Of a stretch of 53,372 nt of DNA, positions 24,101-33,131 are shown one piece after another. Source of the DNA: Paenibacillus phytorum (GTDB lineage Bacteria > Bacillota > Bacilli > Paenibacillales > NBRC-103111); the NCBI RefSeq assembly GCF_013141715.1, contig NZ_WHOA01000235.1, positions 1 through 53,372 of the forward strand, read 5' to 3'. Position 1 is the first letter of the stretch. Every line of letters begins with the position of its first letter. A program made the translations under genes and the position numbers. The notes below the pieces were generated by a model. That model had not been told where the DNA came from, did not search any database, and saw only the letters and a program-made list of their open reading frames with translations.

Positions 24101-24471
24101 GTTTTACGTCCCCTATTCATTTTTATACTGTAATACTATTAGTTACAGAAGGGTTTGTCAAGATATTCGAACTATAGGTTCCTTTCTCCTGTTCATCAAA
24201 TGAGACTCCTTTTACTTCGATAAGCAGTGACACCTTTGTTAATCTTATTCCCCTGACGTCGAGCCGTTATTCTTTGAGTTGTTTCTTCCCATGTAACAGA
24301 ATATCAATAGGCACCCTTCAAGACTCTAAAATAATGCCAGAGGAACGACGATCCGCTAAATTGGATTTTGGAAAATGGATGCCTATCTATGAAGAAGAGG
24401 CTACCCCTCTAGAATATTTATCTATTCTTGGAACAGCCCCTTACCATGAATTTTCAAACCGTCGCGTACAG
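24101..24471. other. Intergenic region with a relative of the 11172-11196 repeat
   Basis: No gene is supported here. The left part should hold the promoter of the HesB-like gene. At 24342-24366 the sequence ggaacgacgatccgctaaat and onward repeats 11172-11196 with about three mismatches, and a ggaacagcccctta tail at 24433-24446 echoes the end of the MITE-like element. Both may be copies of one dispersed intergenic repeat. A plus-strand open frame from 24274 is mainly antisense to the ABC transporter and is rejected. Confidence 0.4.
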
Positions 24472-26271
24472 CTACTCGTCAGCAGCGTGAGCGAACTGCG
24501 TGCTGTACAGCCGCGCGTACAGCCCATCCAGTGCAAGAAGCTCGCTGTGCGTGCCCCGCTCCACGACGCTGCCCGCTTCGATCACCAGAATGTGATCGGC
24601 GGCCAGCACCGTGGAGAGCCGGTGCGCGATCACCAGCGTCGTGCGCCCTTGCATCAGCTCCTCGAGCGCCGCCTGCACATAGGACTCGGACTCCGAGTCC
24701 AAGTGCGACGTCGCCTCATCGAGGATGAGGATGCGCGGGCGCTTCAGGATCGCGCGGGCAATCGCGATCCGCTGGCGCTCGCCGCCGGAGAGCCGGTGGC
24801 CGCGCTCTCCCACCATCGTGTCGTACCCTTCGGGAAGCGACACGATAAAGTCGTGGATGTAGGCCTGCCGACACGCGGCCTCCATCTCCTCACGCGTAGC
24901 GTCCTCCCGCGCGAAGCGCAGGTTGTCGCCAATCGTCGCGTGGAACAGAAACGACTCCTGCGTCACGTACGCGATTTGCGCGCGCAGCGAAGCCAGCTGA
25001 ACGTCGCGGACGTTCACGCCATCGACCTCGACGACACCCGACGTCGAGTCGTACAGCCGCGCGATCATGCCGATCAGCGTCGATTTCCCCGCGCCGCTCG
25101 GCCCGACAAGCGCAACCATCTCACCCGGCTGCGCCTCGAACGTGACGTCGCGCAGCGCGTACTGCCCTGGCTTATAAGCGAAGGAAACCTGCTTATAAGC
25201 CACACGCCCCGCGACCTGCGTAAGCGGCGCAGCCCCAACTGAGTCCATGACATCCGGCACCATGTCCTGGTATTCGAAGATGCGCTGGAACACGCCAAGC
25301 GCCGTCGCCACCTCGACATGTAGGTTCAGCAGCATACCTACAGGCATGTACAACCGGCCAAGATACGCCGCGAAGGCGACGATCGAGCCCAGCGTCATGC
25401 TGCCGGATATGACGGAGTAGCCGCCGTACATATAAATAATCGCTGTGCCTAACGGCCCCAGCGTGTTCGTCGCCATCCCGAACCAGCGGCCAATCAGATT
25501 CAGCCGCAGCTCCAAATCCATCACTTTCTGGTTCATAGCCGTAAACTCGATTTCCTGCTGCTTCTCCCTGCCGAAAATACGCGTCAACAAAGCACCGGAA
25601 ATCCCGAAGTTTTCGCTAAGCTGAGAAGTAATATCCGAACGAACCTTTTGTGTTTCCGTACGCAGCTCCTTTCGAAGCTTCGATACTTTTTTCACAGGCA
25701 GCACAAACAACGGAAGAATAAGTACAGAGATAATAGCCAGCTTCCAATCAAGGGCAAACAAAATACCAATGGTCGAAACAACAATGACAATCTGGGTGAT
25801 CGAGGACACAACCAGCGAGGTCACAACACTTTGCACAGCCTGAACGTCCCCCGTGATCCGCTGAACAATTTCTCCCGACCGAGCATCCGTAAAGAATGCC
25901 ATCGATTGCCGCTGCAAATTATGAAACAAGGACTGTCCTAAATCTCGAATAACCCCCTGGGTTACTTTAGTATTGAGATGATTTTGCCATACCCCAAGTA
26001 CACCGCTTAGAACTGGAAGTACAATCATGAGCAGCGCCATCCCTGCCAGAAGCTTCATATTGCCCTGCGGGATCGCTTTATCAATTATTTCTTTCATAAC
26101 AAGAGGTGGGATTAAACCAATCAAGGCTGCAAACAGCGCCAATCCTATAATCGCCAGCAGTTGTCCCCAATACCCCTTGAACAACCGCAAAATCCTTTTT
26201 ACCGAAACATCCTTTAACTTCGCTTTAGGCCGATTCCTATCGGAAAGCCCTCCCATACCACCTGGTCTCAC
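24472..26271 (-). CDS. ABC exporter, fused permease and ATPase
   Basis: The 599-residue half-transporter has six membrane helices in residues 30-320 and a nucleotide-binding domain with Walker A GPSGAGKST (390-398), signature LSGGERQ (494-500), Walker B ILILDEA and the H-loop IAHRLSTV. It would act as a homodimer exporting lipids, peptides or drugs (MsbA/BmrA/YfiB-like). Base composition differs strikingly along the gene: the ATPase half (24472 to about 25550) is very GC-rich, the permease half much less so. No partner half-transporter is adjacent. Confidence 0.9.
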   Translation of the reverse strand: MRPGGMGGLSDRNRPKAKLKDVSVKRILRLFKGYWGQLLAIIGLALFAALIGLIPPLVMKEIIDKAIPQGNMKLLAGMALLMIVLPVLSGVLGVWQNHLNTKVTQGVIRDLGQSLFHNLQRQSMAFFTDARSGEIVQRITGDVQAVQSVVTSLVVSSITQIVIVVSTIGILFALDWKLAIISVLILPLFVLPVKKVSKLRKELRTETQKVRSDITSQLSENFGISGALLTRIFGREKQQEIEFTAMNQKVMDLELRLNLIGRWFGMATNTLGPLGTAIIYMYGGYSVISGSMTLGSIVAFAAYLGRLYMPVGMLLNLHVEVATALGVFQRIFEYQDMVPDVMDSVGAAPLTQVAGRVAYKQVSFAYKPGQYALRDVTFEAQPGEMVALVGPSGAGKSTLIGMIARLYDSTSGVVEVDGVNVRDVQLASLRAQIAYVTQESFLFHATIGDNLRFAREDATREEMEAACRQAYIHDFIVSLPEGYDTMVGERGHRLSGGERQRIAIARAILKRPRILILDEATSHLDSESESYVQAALEELMQGRTTLVIAHRLSTVLAADHILVIEAGSVVERGTHSELLALDGLYARLYSTQFAHAADE

Positions 26272-26304
26272 TAATCATCTCTCCGTTCTACTCTAAGCTG
26301 CCTT

Positions 26305-26838
26305 CTAAATGGGAAAAGCATGCTCGATTGCCTTCGTCACTTCATCTGCCATCTTCAACACGCTGTACAGCGATGTCGTTTGTAGAACACTATACTGTCT
26401 AGGCCCGTCTGCATTGACGATAGCAGCGATCGTATAATCTCCAACTTGAGGCAGCACCTTCCCTACTGATTTCCCCGGAGCCAAAGGCTGATTAGACACC
26501 TGATACATGCCCACAGAAAGCTTTTGACCCAAACAAGCATCAATCGCTATCACAACACAGCCATGTGGAATTTCCTGCAAACGCGCTGCTAAGTTACTAG
26601 CATCACAAGGTGCTTCAAGTGTTCCTATCACATGCGGATAACCCAGTTCCACAAGTCTACTCCCTACAAGCGGGCCCAGTGAATCACCTGTAGATCGATC
26701 TGTTCCTATACATACAAAAGCCAACGAATCCGGCTTCATCACCGACTTTTCCCCAATCGCCTTGAGAAAGATGGCCAACTGTTCGCCATTCATCTTTTTC
26801 CAATACTGCTCCCGCGGTTTAGCCCCTTCTTCCCCCAT
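26305..26838 (-). CDS. yyaC: Spore protease YyaC
   Basis: The 177-residue protein shows the family signature FVCIGTDRSTGDSLGPLVGSRL, followed by VIAIDACLG and VGDYTIAAIVN. YyaC is related to germination protease GPR and to hydrogenase-maturation peptidases and is conserved among spore formers. ATG 26838 is chosen because AAGGGAGG lies just upstream; the open frame extends further but without a ribosome site. It is divergent from the glycosyltransferase gene. Its presence is good evidence for an endospore former. Confidence 0.9.
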   Translation of the reverse strand: MGEEGAKPREQYWKKMNGEQLAIFLKAIGEKSVMKPDSLAFVCIGTDRSTGDSLGPLVGSRLVELGYPHVIGTLEAPCDASNLAARLQEIPHGCVVIAIDACLGQKLSVGMYQVSNQPLAPGKSVGKVLPQVGDYTIAAIVNADGPRQYSVLQTTSLYSVLKMADEVTKAIEHAFPI

Positions 26839-26973
26839 CAGATCCTCCCTTAACACGCATTCAGCAAAATTTCCCCTCACTCCTGATGAATGATATAATG
26901 CGGTCAACTCTTATTCTTTCAAGATTATGCTTACGATGCAAGCTTTGCTAGCAAAACTTTAAGGAGGCACATC

Positions 26974-28143
26974 ATGTCCACCCTAGGAATTATCGCGCTC
27001 CTGACCCTCCTCTACTGGCTTTATATCACATTCGATGTGCATAAAGGCATACATCTACTGCATACTCTGCCCAAATCAACGAAGCTCCCGGACAAGCCTC
27101 CACTCGTTTCGGTCATTATCGCCGCCAAAGAAGAGGAGAGTACCATCCTAGAAACCGTCCGACATCTTCTCTCGCAAAATTATCCACGTCTCGAAATCAT
27201 TGCCGTCAATGACCGCTCTCAGGACGCTACCGGCGTCCGGCTTGAAGAGCTGCGAAAGTGGTCAAAGCACAAAACGGATATTCAAACACCGCTGCAAATC
27301 ATTCACATCACCTCTCTGCCAGAAGGCTGGCTTGGCAAAAACCATGCCCTCTACCAAGGGTATCAGCAAGCGAGAGGCCAATATTTACTTTTTACAGATG
27401 CGGATATTATCTTTGCACCAGCAACGATTTCAGATGCGGTTACTTATATGAAGGAACATGACGTACAGCACCTCACGCTGACCCCTAACATGGTTGCGCG
27501 AAGCACACTGCTCAGAGGATTCGTTCATTTCTTCCTCTTCTCATTTTCCTTATTCGTTCGCCCGTGGCGTGCTAACCTTGACAGCGCCCGTGAACCGGGC
27601 ATCGGAATCGGAGCCTTCAACATGGTCAGCCGCAGCGCATATGAAGCGATTGGCACGCACAAATCAATTGCCCTAAGACCTGATGATGACCTTCAATTAG
27701 GCATCTCCCTCAAACGAGCTGGATTTAGGCAGAAGGTTCTGTCCGGCAAACACATCCTTCAAGTTGAATGGTACCGCTCTCTCAAGGAAGCGATCATCGG
27801 CCTGGAGAAAAACCTTTTCTCCGGCTTTCGCTACAGCTACACCATTGCTTTACTTGCTTGTCTGGGTCAGCTTATCTTTTTTATATTCCCATGGCTCGGT
27901 CTTATCTTCCTTTGGGACTGGAGAGGAGCCGCCTATGCTGTCGCAGTCATTTTACAAATATGGCTATACCGCAAGCTAATGTTTCGCCTTATGAGCAAAC
28001 GCGGGGATGAAGCTTTCCTGCTCCCTATCAGCGCTTCCCTGCTCCTCTATACGATCGTCCGCTCCGTTTGGCTAACTTGGAAACAAGGTGGCATCAATTG
28101 GAGAGGAACGTTCTACTCCCTGCGCGAATTAAAAAAGAAGTAA
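26974..28143 (+). CDS. Membrane glycosyltransferase, family 2 (HpnB/CrtQ-like)
   Basis: The 389-residue protein has one N-terminal helix, a GT-A domain (PLVSVIIAAKEEEST, DXD-like TDADIIF, and a PDDDLQLG acceptor region) and three or four C-terminal helices, ending in TWKQGGINWRGTFYSL. That tail is typical of GT2 enzymes such as hopene-associated HpnB and carotenoid CrtQ. AAGGAGG precedes the ATG by 8 bases. The next gene follows 23 bases later and may be co-transcribed. Acceptor unknown; no carotenoid or hopanoid genes are visible. Confidence 0.85.
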   Translation: MSTLGIIALLTLLYWLYITFDVHKGIHLLHTLPKSTKLPDKPPLVSVIIAAKEEESTILETVRHLLSQNYPRLEIIAVNDRSQDATGVRLEELRKWSKHKTDIQTPLQIIHITSLPEGWLGKNHALYQGYQQARGQYLLFTDADIIFAPATISDAVTYMKEHDVQHLTLTPNMVARSTLLRGFVHFFLFSFSLFVRPWRANLDSAREPGIGIGAFNMVSRSAYEAIGTHKSIALRPDDDLQLGISLKRAGFRQKVLSGKHILQVEWYRSLKEAIIGLEKNLFSGFRYSYTIALLACLGQLIFFIFPWLGLIFLWDWRGAAYAVAVILQIWLYRKLMFRLMSKRGDEAFLLPISASLLLYTIVRSVWLTWKQGGINWRGTFYSLRELKKK

Positions 28144-28166
28144 ATTCAGAAAGGATGACAGCTGCC

Positions 28167-29621
28167 ATGCCACTTGCGCGTTTCCGCACTCGTACTTACA
28201 CCGCGATGCTCAGCTGTCTGCTCTCAGCAGCCGTTATCTTCCCAGCATCTACTTCAGCACAAGGTACCGTTCAAACGCAAAGCCGAACGATTGCTCATAA
28301 TGGCAAGTCGTTTACTGTGCAATGGGTCACAGTGGATCTCACCGATCCCTACTTGCGCGTTAAGCCTGTAACGGCTGAGAACGGCATCGGTCATGATGAG
28401 TCCTTCTCCTCCATGTTAACGAGGAACCATGCAATTGCAGGGATCAATGGGACTTTTTTTGACGCCTATGAAAAGGATGATACCCAGCGCTATCCGAATG
28501 GTTTGCTCATCGGCTCCGGCGAAATCATGCACTCAGGCAATAATCCTGCCTTTCTCGTTCACGCTGACAAAACCGCTAGTTTACAACGGATCCAAACGGA
28601 ACACCAAATAAGCGTTACTCATCAGAGCAAAGCCTACACATTCACTTCTTGGGGTGTGAACAAATATTACGGTGATTCCGCCAATGATCAAGTCGTCTGG
28701 TACACGCGCGCTTTTGGGCCGACGATCGACTTTCCTAACTCAACCAAAGTTGTTCTCCGCGAGGGCAAAGTTACAGCCGTTACGACGCAGAGTGTCGATA
28801 TTCCCGAAGATGGGCAAGTGTTTCTACTCGGAGATAGTGCCAACAATAAGACCTACGTGCTGCCTAATATCCATATTGGCGATACGGTGAAGCTGATTTC
28901 ATCTCTCCATAATCAAGATACCGGAGCAAGCACCATGCTTACAGCGGTTGATGCTGCTATTGGAGCAGGACCGCATCTGCTTACGAATGGCGCTGTTGAT
29001 TTGGATGTCAATCGGGATGGCTTTACCGATCCCAAAATCACAACGAGTGCGAACGTACGCAGCTTCATTGGGTTAGACGCTTCCCATCAGTTCGTCATGG
29101 GGACAATCTCCGCAGCTACAATGGAGGATATGGCGCAAGTTCTTCTAAAGCTAGGTTTAACGGATGCGATGAATATGGACGGTGGTGCAAGTTCATCTCT
29201 GTATGCGAACGGCTCCATGCTGCGAAGTCCGGGTCGGGCGCTGAGCAATGCACTTGTCGTGGAACGTCTAGATCATCCACAAATCCAATTAGAGGTAAAT
29301 GGACAATTCGTGCATGAGTTCCGAGGGTATTTATTGCAAGAAACAAGTATGGTACCCTTTCGGGGCATTCTAGAAAGAATCGGTGCCAAATTCGAATGGA
29401 ACGGGACAACCCGTACATTAACTGTTCATCATGGTTCTACTAATCTTGCGCTTCGGCCGGATCATTCCGTGATGACTGTGAATGGGCAATCTGTCATACT
29501 CCCTGAAGCACCTACCATACTAGATGGTCATATTTATATGCCCTTAAGAGCCATTATTGAATCCTTAGGCGGACAGATCCAGTGGGATCCACAGCTTTAC
29601 CGGGTTTCACTTCACTTTTAG
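28167..29621 (+). CDS. Exported phosphodiester glycosidase-domain protein with copper-amine-oxidase-like stalk domain
   Basis: The 484-residue protein has a signal peptide (MPLARFRTRTYTAMLSCLLS..STSAQ), an NAGPA/DUF2233 domain with AIAGINGTFFDAY and the signature MNMDGGASSSLY, and a C-terminal Cu_amine_oxidN1-type domain (VNGQ..VPFRGILERIGAKFEW and YMPLRAIIESLGGQIQWD). NAGPA-type domains cleave GlcNAc-1-phosphate diesters and in bacteria are linked to envelope glycopolymers. ATG 28167 is preferred for its clean signal peptide and upstream aaagga; the open frame from 28068 overlaps the glycosyltransferase. It overlaps the convergent next gene by 4 bases. Confidence 0.85.
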   Translation: MPLARFRTRTYTAMLSCLLSAAVIFPASTSAQGTVQTQSRTIAHNGKSFTVQWVTVDLTDPYLRVKPVTAENGIGHDESFSSMLTRNHAIAGINGTFFDAYEKDDTQRYPNGLLIGSGEIMHSGNNPAFLVHADKTASLQRIQTEHQISVTHQSKAYTFTSWGVNKYYGDSANDQVVWYTRAFGPTIDFPNSTKVVLREGKVTAVTTQSVDIPEDGQVFLLGDSANNKTYVLPNIHIGDTVKLISSLHNQDTGASTMLTAVDAAIGAGPHLLTNGAVDLDVNRDGFTDPKITTSANVRSFIGLDASHQFVMGTISAATMEDMAQVLLKLGLTDAMNMDGGASSSLYANGSMLRSPGRALSNALVVERLDHPQIQLEVNGQFVHEFRGYLLQETSMVPFRGILERIGAKFEWNGTTRTLTVHHGSTNLALRPDHSVMTVNGQSVILPEAPTILDGHIYMPLRAIIESLGGQIQWDPQLYRVSLHF

Positions 29622-30277
29622 TGCACGCGATTCATTCGTACGATTCGGTAATACAGTTGGCTGCTCACCTCTTGCTCCACTTCCAAATAACCTTCCACAT
29701 GCACATAATCACCCAATATAAAGGTGGATGCATCGGCAGACCCGGAGTGTGTCAGAAAGAGGAGAGCGGCTTTTTCGTTTCCAACCACGAACCCTGTTTG
29801 CTCATTCACTTGAAACTTATCTAGAACTTTCCCATGGTGAGACCTTGCAATATGATGAAAGCGCCAAGACTGATCCTCTTTTTTTAGAAAATAAAGTACG
29901 CGATTTCTCTGATTATTACTGAATTCCCTTGTTACACCAATCATGCAAACCTTCTCGCCAATACTAAGATACTCATCAACAACAAAGGATTTCAATCGCA
30001 AGCGATGCACATTTTTCTGCTGAATATAGGCTTCCATCTCTTCAATTGTCCTTTGATCCTTCGGATCCTGTTTCGTTGCGTAAAAGACTTCTTTTATAAA
30101 CGTATCCGTCTGTAGGCTTCTTGCCCCTTTGAAATGATTATACGTAAGAAAAAATCGATCAATGACTCCCCGAATCTCTTCTGGTATGGCAGGACCTTTT
30201 TCCACGATATACATGCTATTTGCTTTATTCGAATGTCTTTTTTTATAAAACCAACTTTTCCAGACACTTAATTGCAT
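29618..30277 (-). CDS. Hypothetical protein, 219 aa
   Basis: Not recognised. The soluble protein has an N-terminal basic segment (WYKKRHS-like), a helical middle (IPEEIRGVIDRFFLTYNHF) and a beta-rich remainder (EYLSIGEKVCMIGVTREF, RNRVLYFLKK, FVVGNEKAALLFL). The ribosome site is weak. It is convergent with and overlaps the stalk-domain protein gene by 4 bases. A large, well-behaved frame without an opposite gene supports it as real. Confidence 0.65.
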   Translation of the reverse strand: MQLSVWKSWFYKKRHSNKANSMYIVEKGPAIPEEIRGVIDRFFLTYNHFKGARSLQTDTFIKEVFYATKQDPKDQRTIEEMEAYIQQKNVHRLRLKSFVVDEYLSIGEKVCMIGVTREFSNNQRNRVLYFLKKEDQSWRFHHIARSHHGKVLDKFQVNEQTGFVVGNEKAALLFLTHSGSADASTFILGDYVHVEGYLEVEQEVSSQLYYRIVRMNRVH

Positions 30278-30366
30278 GCCGTTCGTGTCACCTGCTTTCT
30301 TCCAAACATTTCTTCATTATAGGCTAAAAACCATAAAATTTCGATAAAAATCGCAATATTTCGCGC

Positions 30367-30426
30367 AAAAAAAGAACATCTGCCTTCTATGCTTTCATTC
30401 GAAAGATTCATAGGAAACAAATGTTC
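30367..30426 (-). terminator. Terminator of the NlpC/P60 hydrolase gene
   Basis: A long hairpin with outer arms gaacat/atgttc and further pairing inside (cctatg…catag, cttt…aaag) is followed on the minus strand by seven T residues. Confidence 0.8.
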
Positions 30427-30459
30427 GATAATTTAATCCTTTTTCATCACACGGCTTAT

Positions 30460-31350
30460 TTACAGAACTCTTTTGGCTCCCACATATCTAGATCCCCAGT
30501 ATGAACTGGCGAGACTATCTATCCTAACACCTCTAGACGTTGTCGCCGAAATGAATTGATCATTTCCCAGATAAATACCAACGTGATTTACACTGCCTGC
30601 TGCAAAAAACACAAGATCTCCAGCCTTCAAGTCCATAACCCTGGTTCCTGCTTCATCGTACATTTGGACCGAAGTTCTGGGTAGATCAATGCCTTTAGCT
30701 TCGTACAAATAGCGCACAAATCCGGAACAATCAAACCCTCCGGGTGTTGTGCCTCCCCAGACGTATGGCGTCCCCATGAATGTATTTGCTGTTTGTACGA
30801 TTTGATCAGACACGGATGGTTTAGCTACCGCTGCTACTTTTGGAGCTGGTGCTGGTGGCGGTGCAATCCAAGCTGGCTTGTGCGACTTGCCATCGACATT
30901 CACAATCGCGATACGATTCGCTTCATTCCACTCAATCGGAGAACCGAATGTTTCAGTGATGAATCGCAAGGGTACATACGTATTACCTTGATAAAGCGTC
31001 GGACTGCTTTCCAGACTAATCTTCTTGCTGTTCACAACCGCTTGCTTCTCGTCGGTTGTCAGTTGAATCGTCTGCTGCTTGTTGATCAACGTGACCACGA
31101 TGTCGCTTTCTTGCTTCGCCCAGCCTACTTGATAACCCAATTTCTCAGATAGTACTCGCAGTGGAACTTGCAGCGTTCCTGCGTTGTCAATAAATGGCTG
31201 TACTTCTGGGAACTGAATCAACTCATCGTTGACCTGGACTTTCACAGTGGATGTAGATGATGCGGCTTGAACCGAGGGAGCGGAAAACAGAGATACTGCT
31301 GCACAAACAAGTGCGCATGAACAAATAAAGCTTTTTGTAAAAAGTTTCAA
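30460..31350 (-). CDS. Exported NlpC/P60 peptidoglycan hydrolase with stalk domain
   Basis: The 296-residue protein has a signal peptide (to about residue 29, VQAAS), a copper-amine-oxidase-like domain (residues 35-155), a proline-rich linker (PPPAPAPK) and a C-terminal NlpC/P60 domain with catalytic Cys208 (GGFDCSGF) and His256 (SVNHVGIY). Such D,L-endopeptidases cut peptide stems of peptidoglycan. The TTG start has AAGGAGG 8 bases upstream. A cyclic di-AMP riboswitch lies in the leader, so it is expected to be shut off when c-di-AMP is high. Confidence 0.92.
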   Translation of the reverse strand: MKLFTKSFICSCALVCAAVSLFSAPSVQAASSTSTVKVQVNDELIQFPEVQPFIDNAGTLQVPLRVLSEKLGYQVGWAKQESDIVVTLINKQQTIQLTTDEKQAVVNSKKISLESSPTLYQGNTYVPLRFITETFGSPIEWNEANRIAIVNVDGKSHKPAWIAPPPAPAPKVAAVAKPSVSDQIVQTANTFMGTPYVWGGTTPGGFDCSGFVRYLYEAKGIDLPRTSVQMYDEAGTRVMDLKAGDLVFFAAGSVNHVGIYLGNDQFISATTSRGVRIDSLASSYWGSRYVGAKRVL

Positions 31351-31364
31351 AAATTGTTCCTCCT

Positions 31365-31505
31365 TGAAGCCTCCGAGGTTAGTTGACGGGTTCGGGAAGA
31401 GGTTTCCCTAGCGCGCTCAGTTTATTAAACAGCTGAGCATTCATTCACCCCAAATAAAGAAGTCCCCCGTACCAGAGCTTTTGCTGCTCCGAGATTCGGC
31501 ATTTT
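31365..31505 (-). promoter_or_regulatory. Cyclic di-AMP riboswitch (ydaO/yuaA class)
   Basis: Read on the minus strand, the leader contains the hallmark blocks in order: ccgaatctcggagc near the 5' side, ggtacgggggact, ttggggtgaatgaa, ctagggaaacctcttcccg, and gaacccgtcaactaacctcg followed by gaggc. These match the ydaO/yuaA consensus, which binds two c-di-AMP molecules and turns off expression of wall hydrolases and potassium or osmolyte genes. It ends a few bases before the ribosome site of the NlpC/P60 gene. Confidence 0.92.
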
Positions 31506-31589
31506 TTGTCTATGTTAGACTAGCATAGTTGGTCTATTAGTTTCAACTTTTGTATAGTGGTAATAGTTTCCACTGGATAGCCTCTCGTA

Positions 31590-32270
31590 TTAATTGCTTA
31601 TCGTTTCAACTTCGGCTGCGAGCACATATTTGATCTTCTTGATTTTGCTGTAGACAGTTGTCGTACGATGTTTGTCTGCTGTGGAAATGACCAATTGAAT
31701 TTGTTGGTTCTCGTTCAGGTCCTTAATTTTGATATGCTTCACCTTCATGTATTCTGCGCTGATTTGATCGATAAGTGTGGACATGTCCCCTTCAGGACTG
31801 AATATAATATTGATCGCCAAGTCCTTCTCCCTCAGCTTTTGTGGGCCAAGCAGCTTGATAAAAATCGGAAACAGATTGATAGCGAAAATAATAAGAATAA
31901 CAGCCAAAGTCGCTTCTTGATAAAATCCTGCTCCCGTTGCGATGCCAAGAGCGGAAGCCGCCCATACCAATGCCGCGGTCGTAAGTCCAGAAATAATCTC
32001 ATTACTTCGTCTTAAAATAACGCCAGCCCCGATAAAGCCTACTCCGCTAATAATTTGAGCCGCTAGCCTCATAGGATCCATATTCGTAAATCCAGGGATG
32101 GAGTACTTTTGAACGGCTCCTATCGATACAATAGTGATTAAGCAGCTAGCCACCGAAATCACCATACTCGTTTTCATACCCAATGGTTTATGCTTGAGTT
32201 GACGGTCAATCCCAATCAACAGACCTAATAACAGCGCCATCCCTAGTTTCTCCAAAACAAGAAGACTCAT
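31590..32270 (-). CDS. MgtC/SapB-family membrane protein
   Basis: The 226-residue protein has four or five N-terminal helices with the family motifs LLGLLIGIDRQ..KPLGMKTSM and GVGFIGAGVILRR..ISGLTTAA, and a C-terminal cytoplasmic ACT-like domain (about residues 150-226). Family members are linked to magnesium-limitation responses and inhibition of F-type ATPase in Salmonella; bacillary members are less defined. It is a single gene, with the ugp operon terminator upstream. Confidence 0.88.
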   Translation of the reverse strand: MSLLVLEKLGMALLLGLLIGIDRQLKHKPLGMKTSMVISVASCLITIVSIGAVQKYSIPGFTNMDPMRLAAQIISGVGFIGAGVILRRSNEIISGLTTAALVWAASALGIATGAGFYQEATLAVILIIFAINLFPIFIKLLGPQKLREKDLAINIIFSPEGDMSTLIDQISAEYMKVKHIKIKDLNENQQIQLVISTADKHRTTTVYSKIKKIKYVLAAEVETISN

Positions 32271-32305
32271 TTCATGTCCCCATTCCTAAAGATAAAATGA
32301 AAGGT

Positions 32306-32329
32306 AAAGCCCCGGAAACCGGGGCTTTT
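32306..32329 (-). terminator. Terminator of the ugp operon
   Basis: A perfect 10-bp stem (aaagccccgg / ccggggcttt) with a 3-base loop lies 15 bases after the stop of the phosphodiesterase gene. Confidence 0.85.
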
Positions 32330-32343
32330 CGCATAGAAATTTT

Positions 32344-33087
32344 TCACTTGGAATCCTGCGTTTGCAACAAATCTTTTAATCTTTCAGGGAAGTCCGTAAT
32401 GATACCCGAAACCCCAAGCCCAGTTAGATGCAGCAGATCATTTACTTCATTTGCCGTATAAGGGTAGACATAAAGCCCGCTCTTTGTCGCCTTCAGCACA
32501 TCCTCGGCATCCAACATTTGAAAGTAAGGATGAAGCGAGTACACCTCCACATCAAAACTGCGCGCGTATGCGGTAGGATCAATCAATTTGGATTGATACA
32601 AAAGACCGATCTTGGCTTCCGATTCCATTTGCTTGATCCTTCTGACACACTTATGGTCGAAAGACGAAACGATGACATTATTCAAACGGTTACGTCTGCG
32701 CAGAAATTCAACTATCTTATGTTCCATTCTGCCATCATAGGAGTATTTGATTTCCACGTTAATCATGATGGAATCGGGTACTAGATCAAAGACTTCGTCC
32801 AAAGTTGGTACGGTCTCCCCTTTGAACTCATCGCCAAACCAAAGACCAGCATCATAGGTTTTGATTTCCGATATGCTTTTCTCCGCTATCAGGCCTTTTC
32901 CGTTTGTAGTCCGGTTTAACGTCATATCATGGCATACGACGATTTCCTCGTCAGCGGTCAAATGAACGTCAAGCTCAATCCCTTCACATCCCTGGCTTAA
33001 CCCAAGCCGGAAGGCAGCAAGCGTATTTTCTGGTGCCATTCCTTTGGCCCCACGATGTGCAATAATCATTGGTTTATTACTAAGCAT
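32344..33087 (-). CDS. ugpQ: Glycerophosphodiester phosphodiesterase
   Basis: The 247-residue cytoplasmic TIM-barrel enzyme hydrolyses glycerophosphodiesters to sn-glycerol-3-phosphate and an alcohol. Signatures are IIAHRGAKGMAPENT with the catalytic first His, ELDVHLTADEEIVVCHD with metal ligands and the second His, and a final IITDFPERL. ATG 33087 is preferred: it follows AAAGGA by 7 bases. It is the last gene of the ugp-like operon, 44 bases after the binding protein gene, which matches the UgpQ role of processing imported diesters. Confidence 0.9.
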   Translation of the reverse strand: MLSNKPMIIAHRGAKGMAPENTLAAFRLGLSQGCEGIELDVHLTADEEIVVCHDMTLNRTTNGKGLIAEKSISEIKTYDAGLWFGDEFKGETVPTLDEVFDLVPDSIMINVEIKYSYDGRMEHKIVEFLRRRNRLNNVIVSSFDHKCVRRIKQMESEAKIGLLYQSKLIDPTAYARSFDVEVYSLHPYFQMLDAEDVLKATKSGLYVYPYTANEVNDLLHLTGLGVSGIITDFPERLKDLLQTQDSK

Positions 33088-33131
33088 TCCTGTTTCCTTT
33101 CCGGCTAGTGAACTCAAGCCTTTTCATATCA

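Noticed and set aside
24274..25242. Long plus-strand open frame of 322 codons
   Set aside because: Most of it is antisense to the GC-rich ATPase half of the ABC exporter, where stop codons are rare; it is arginine-rich and has no domain pattern.
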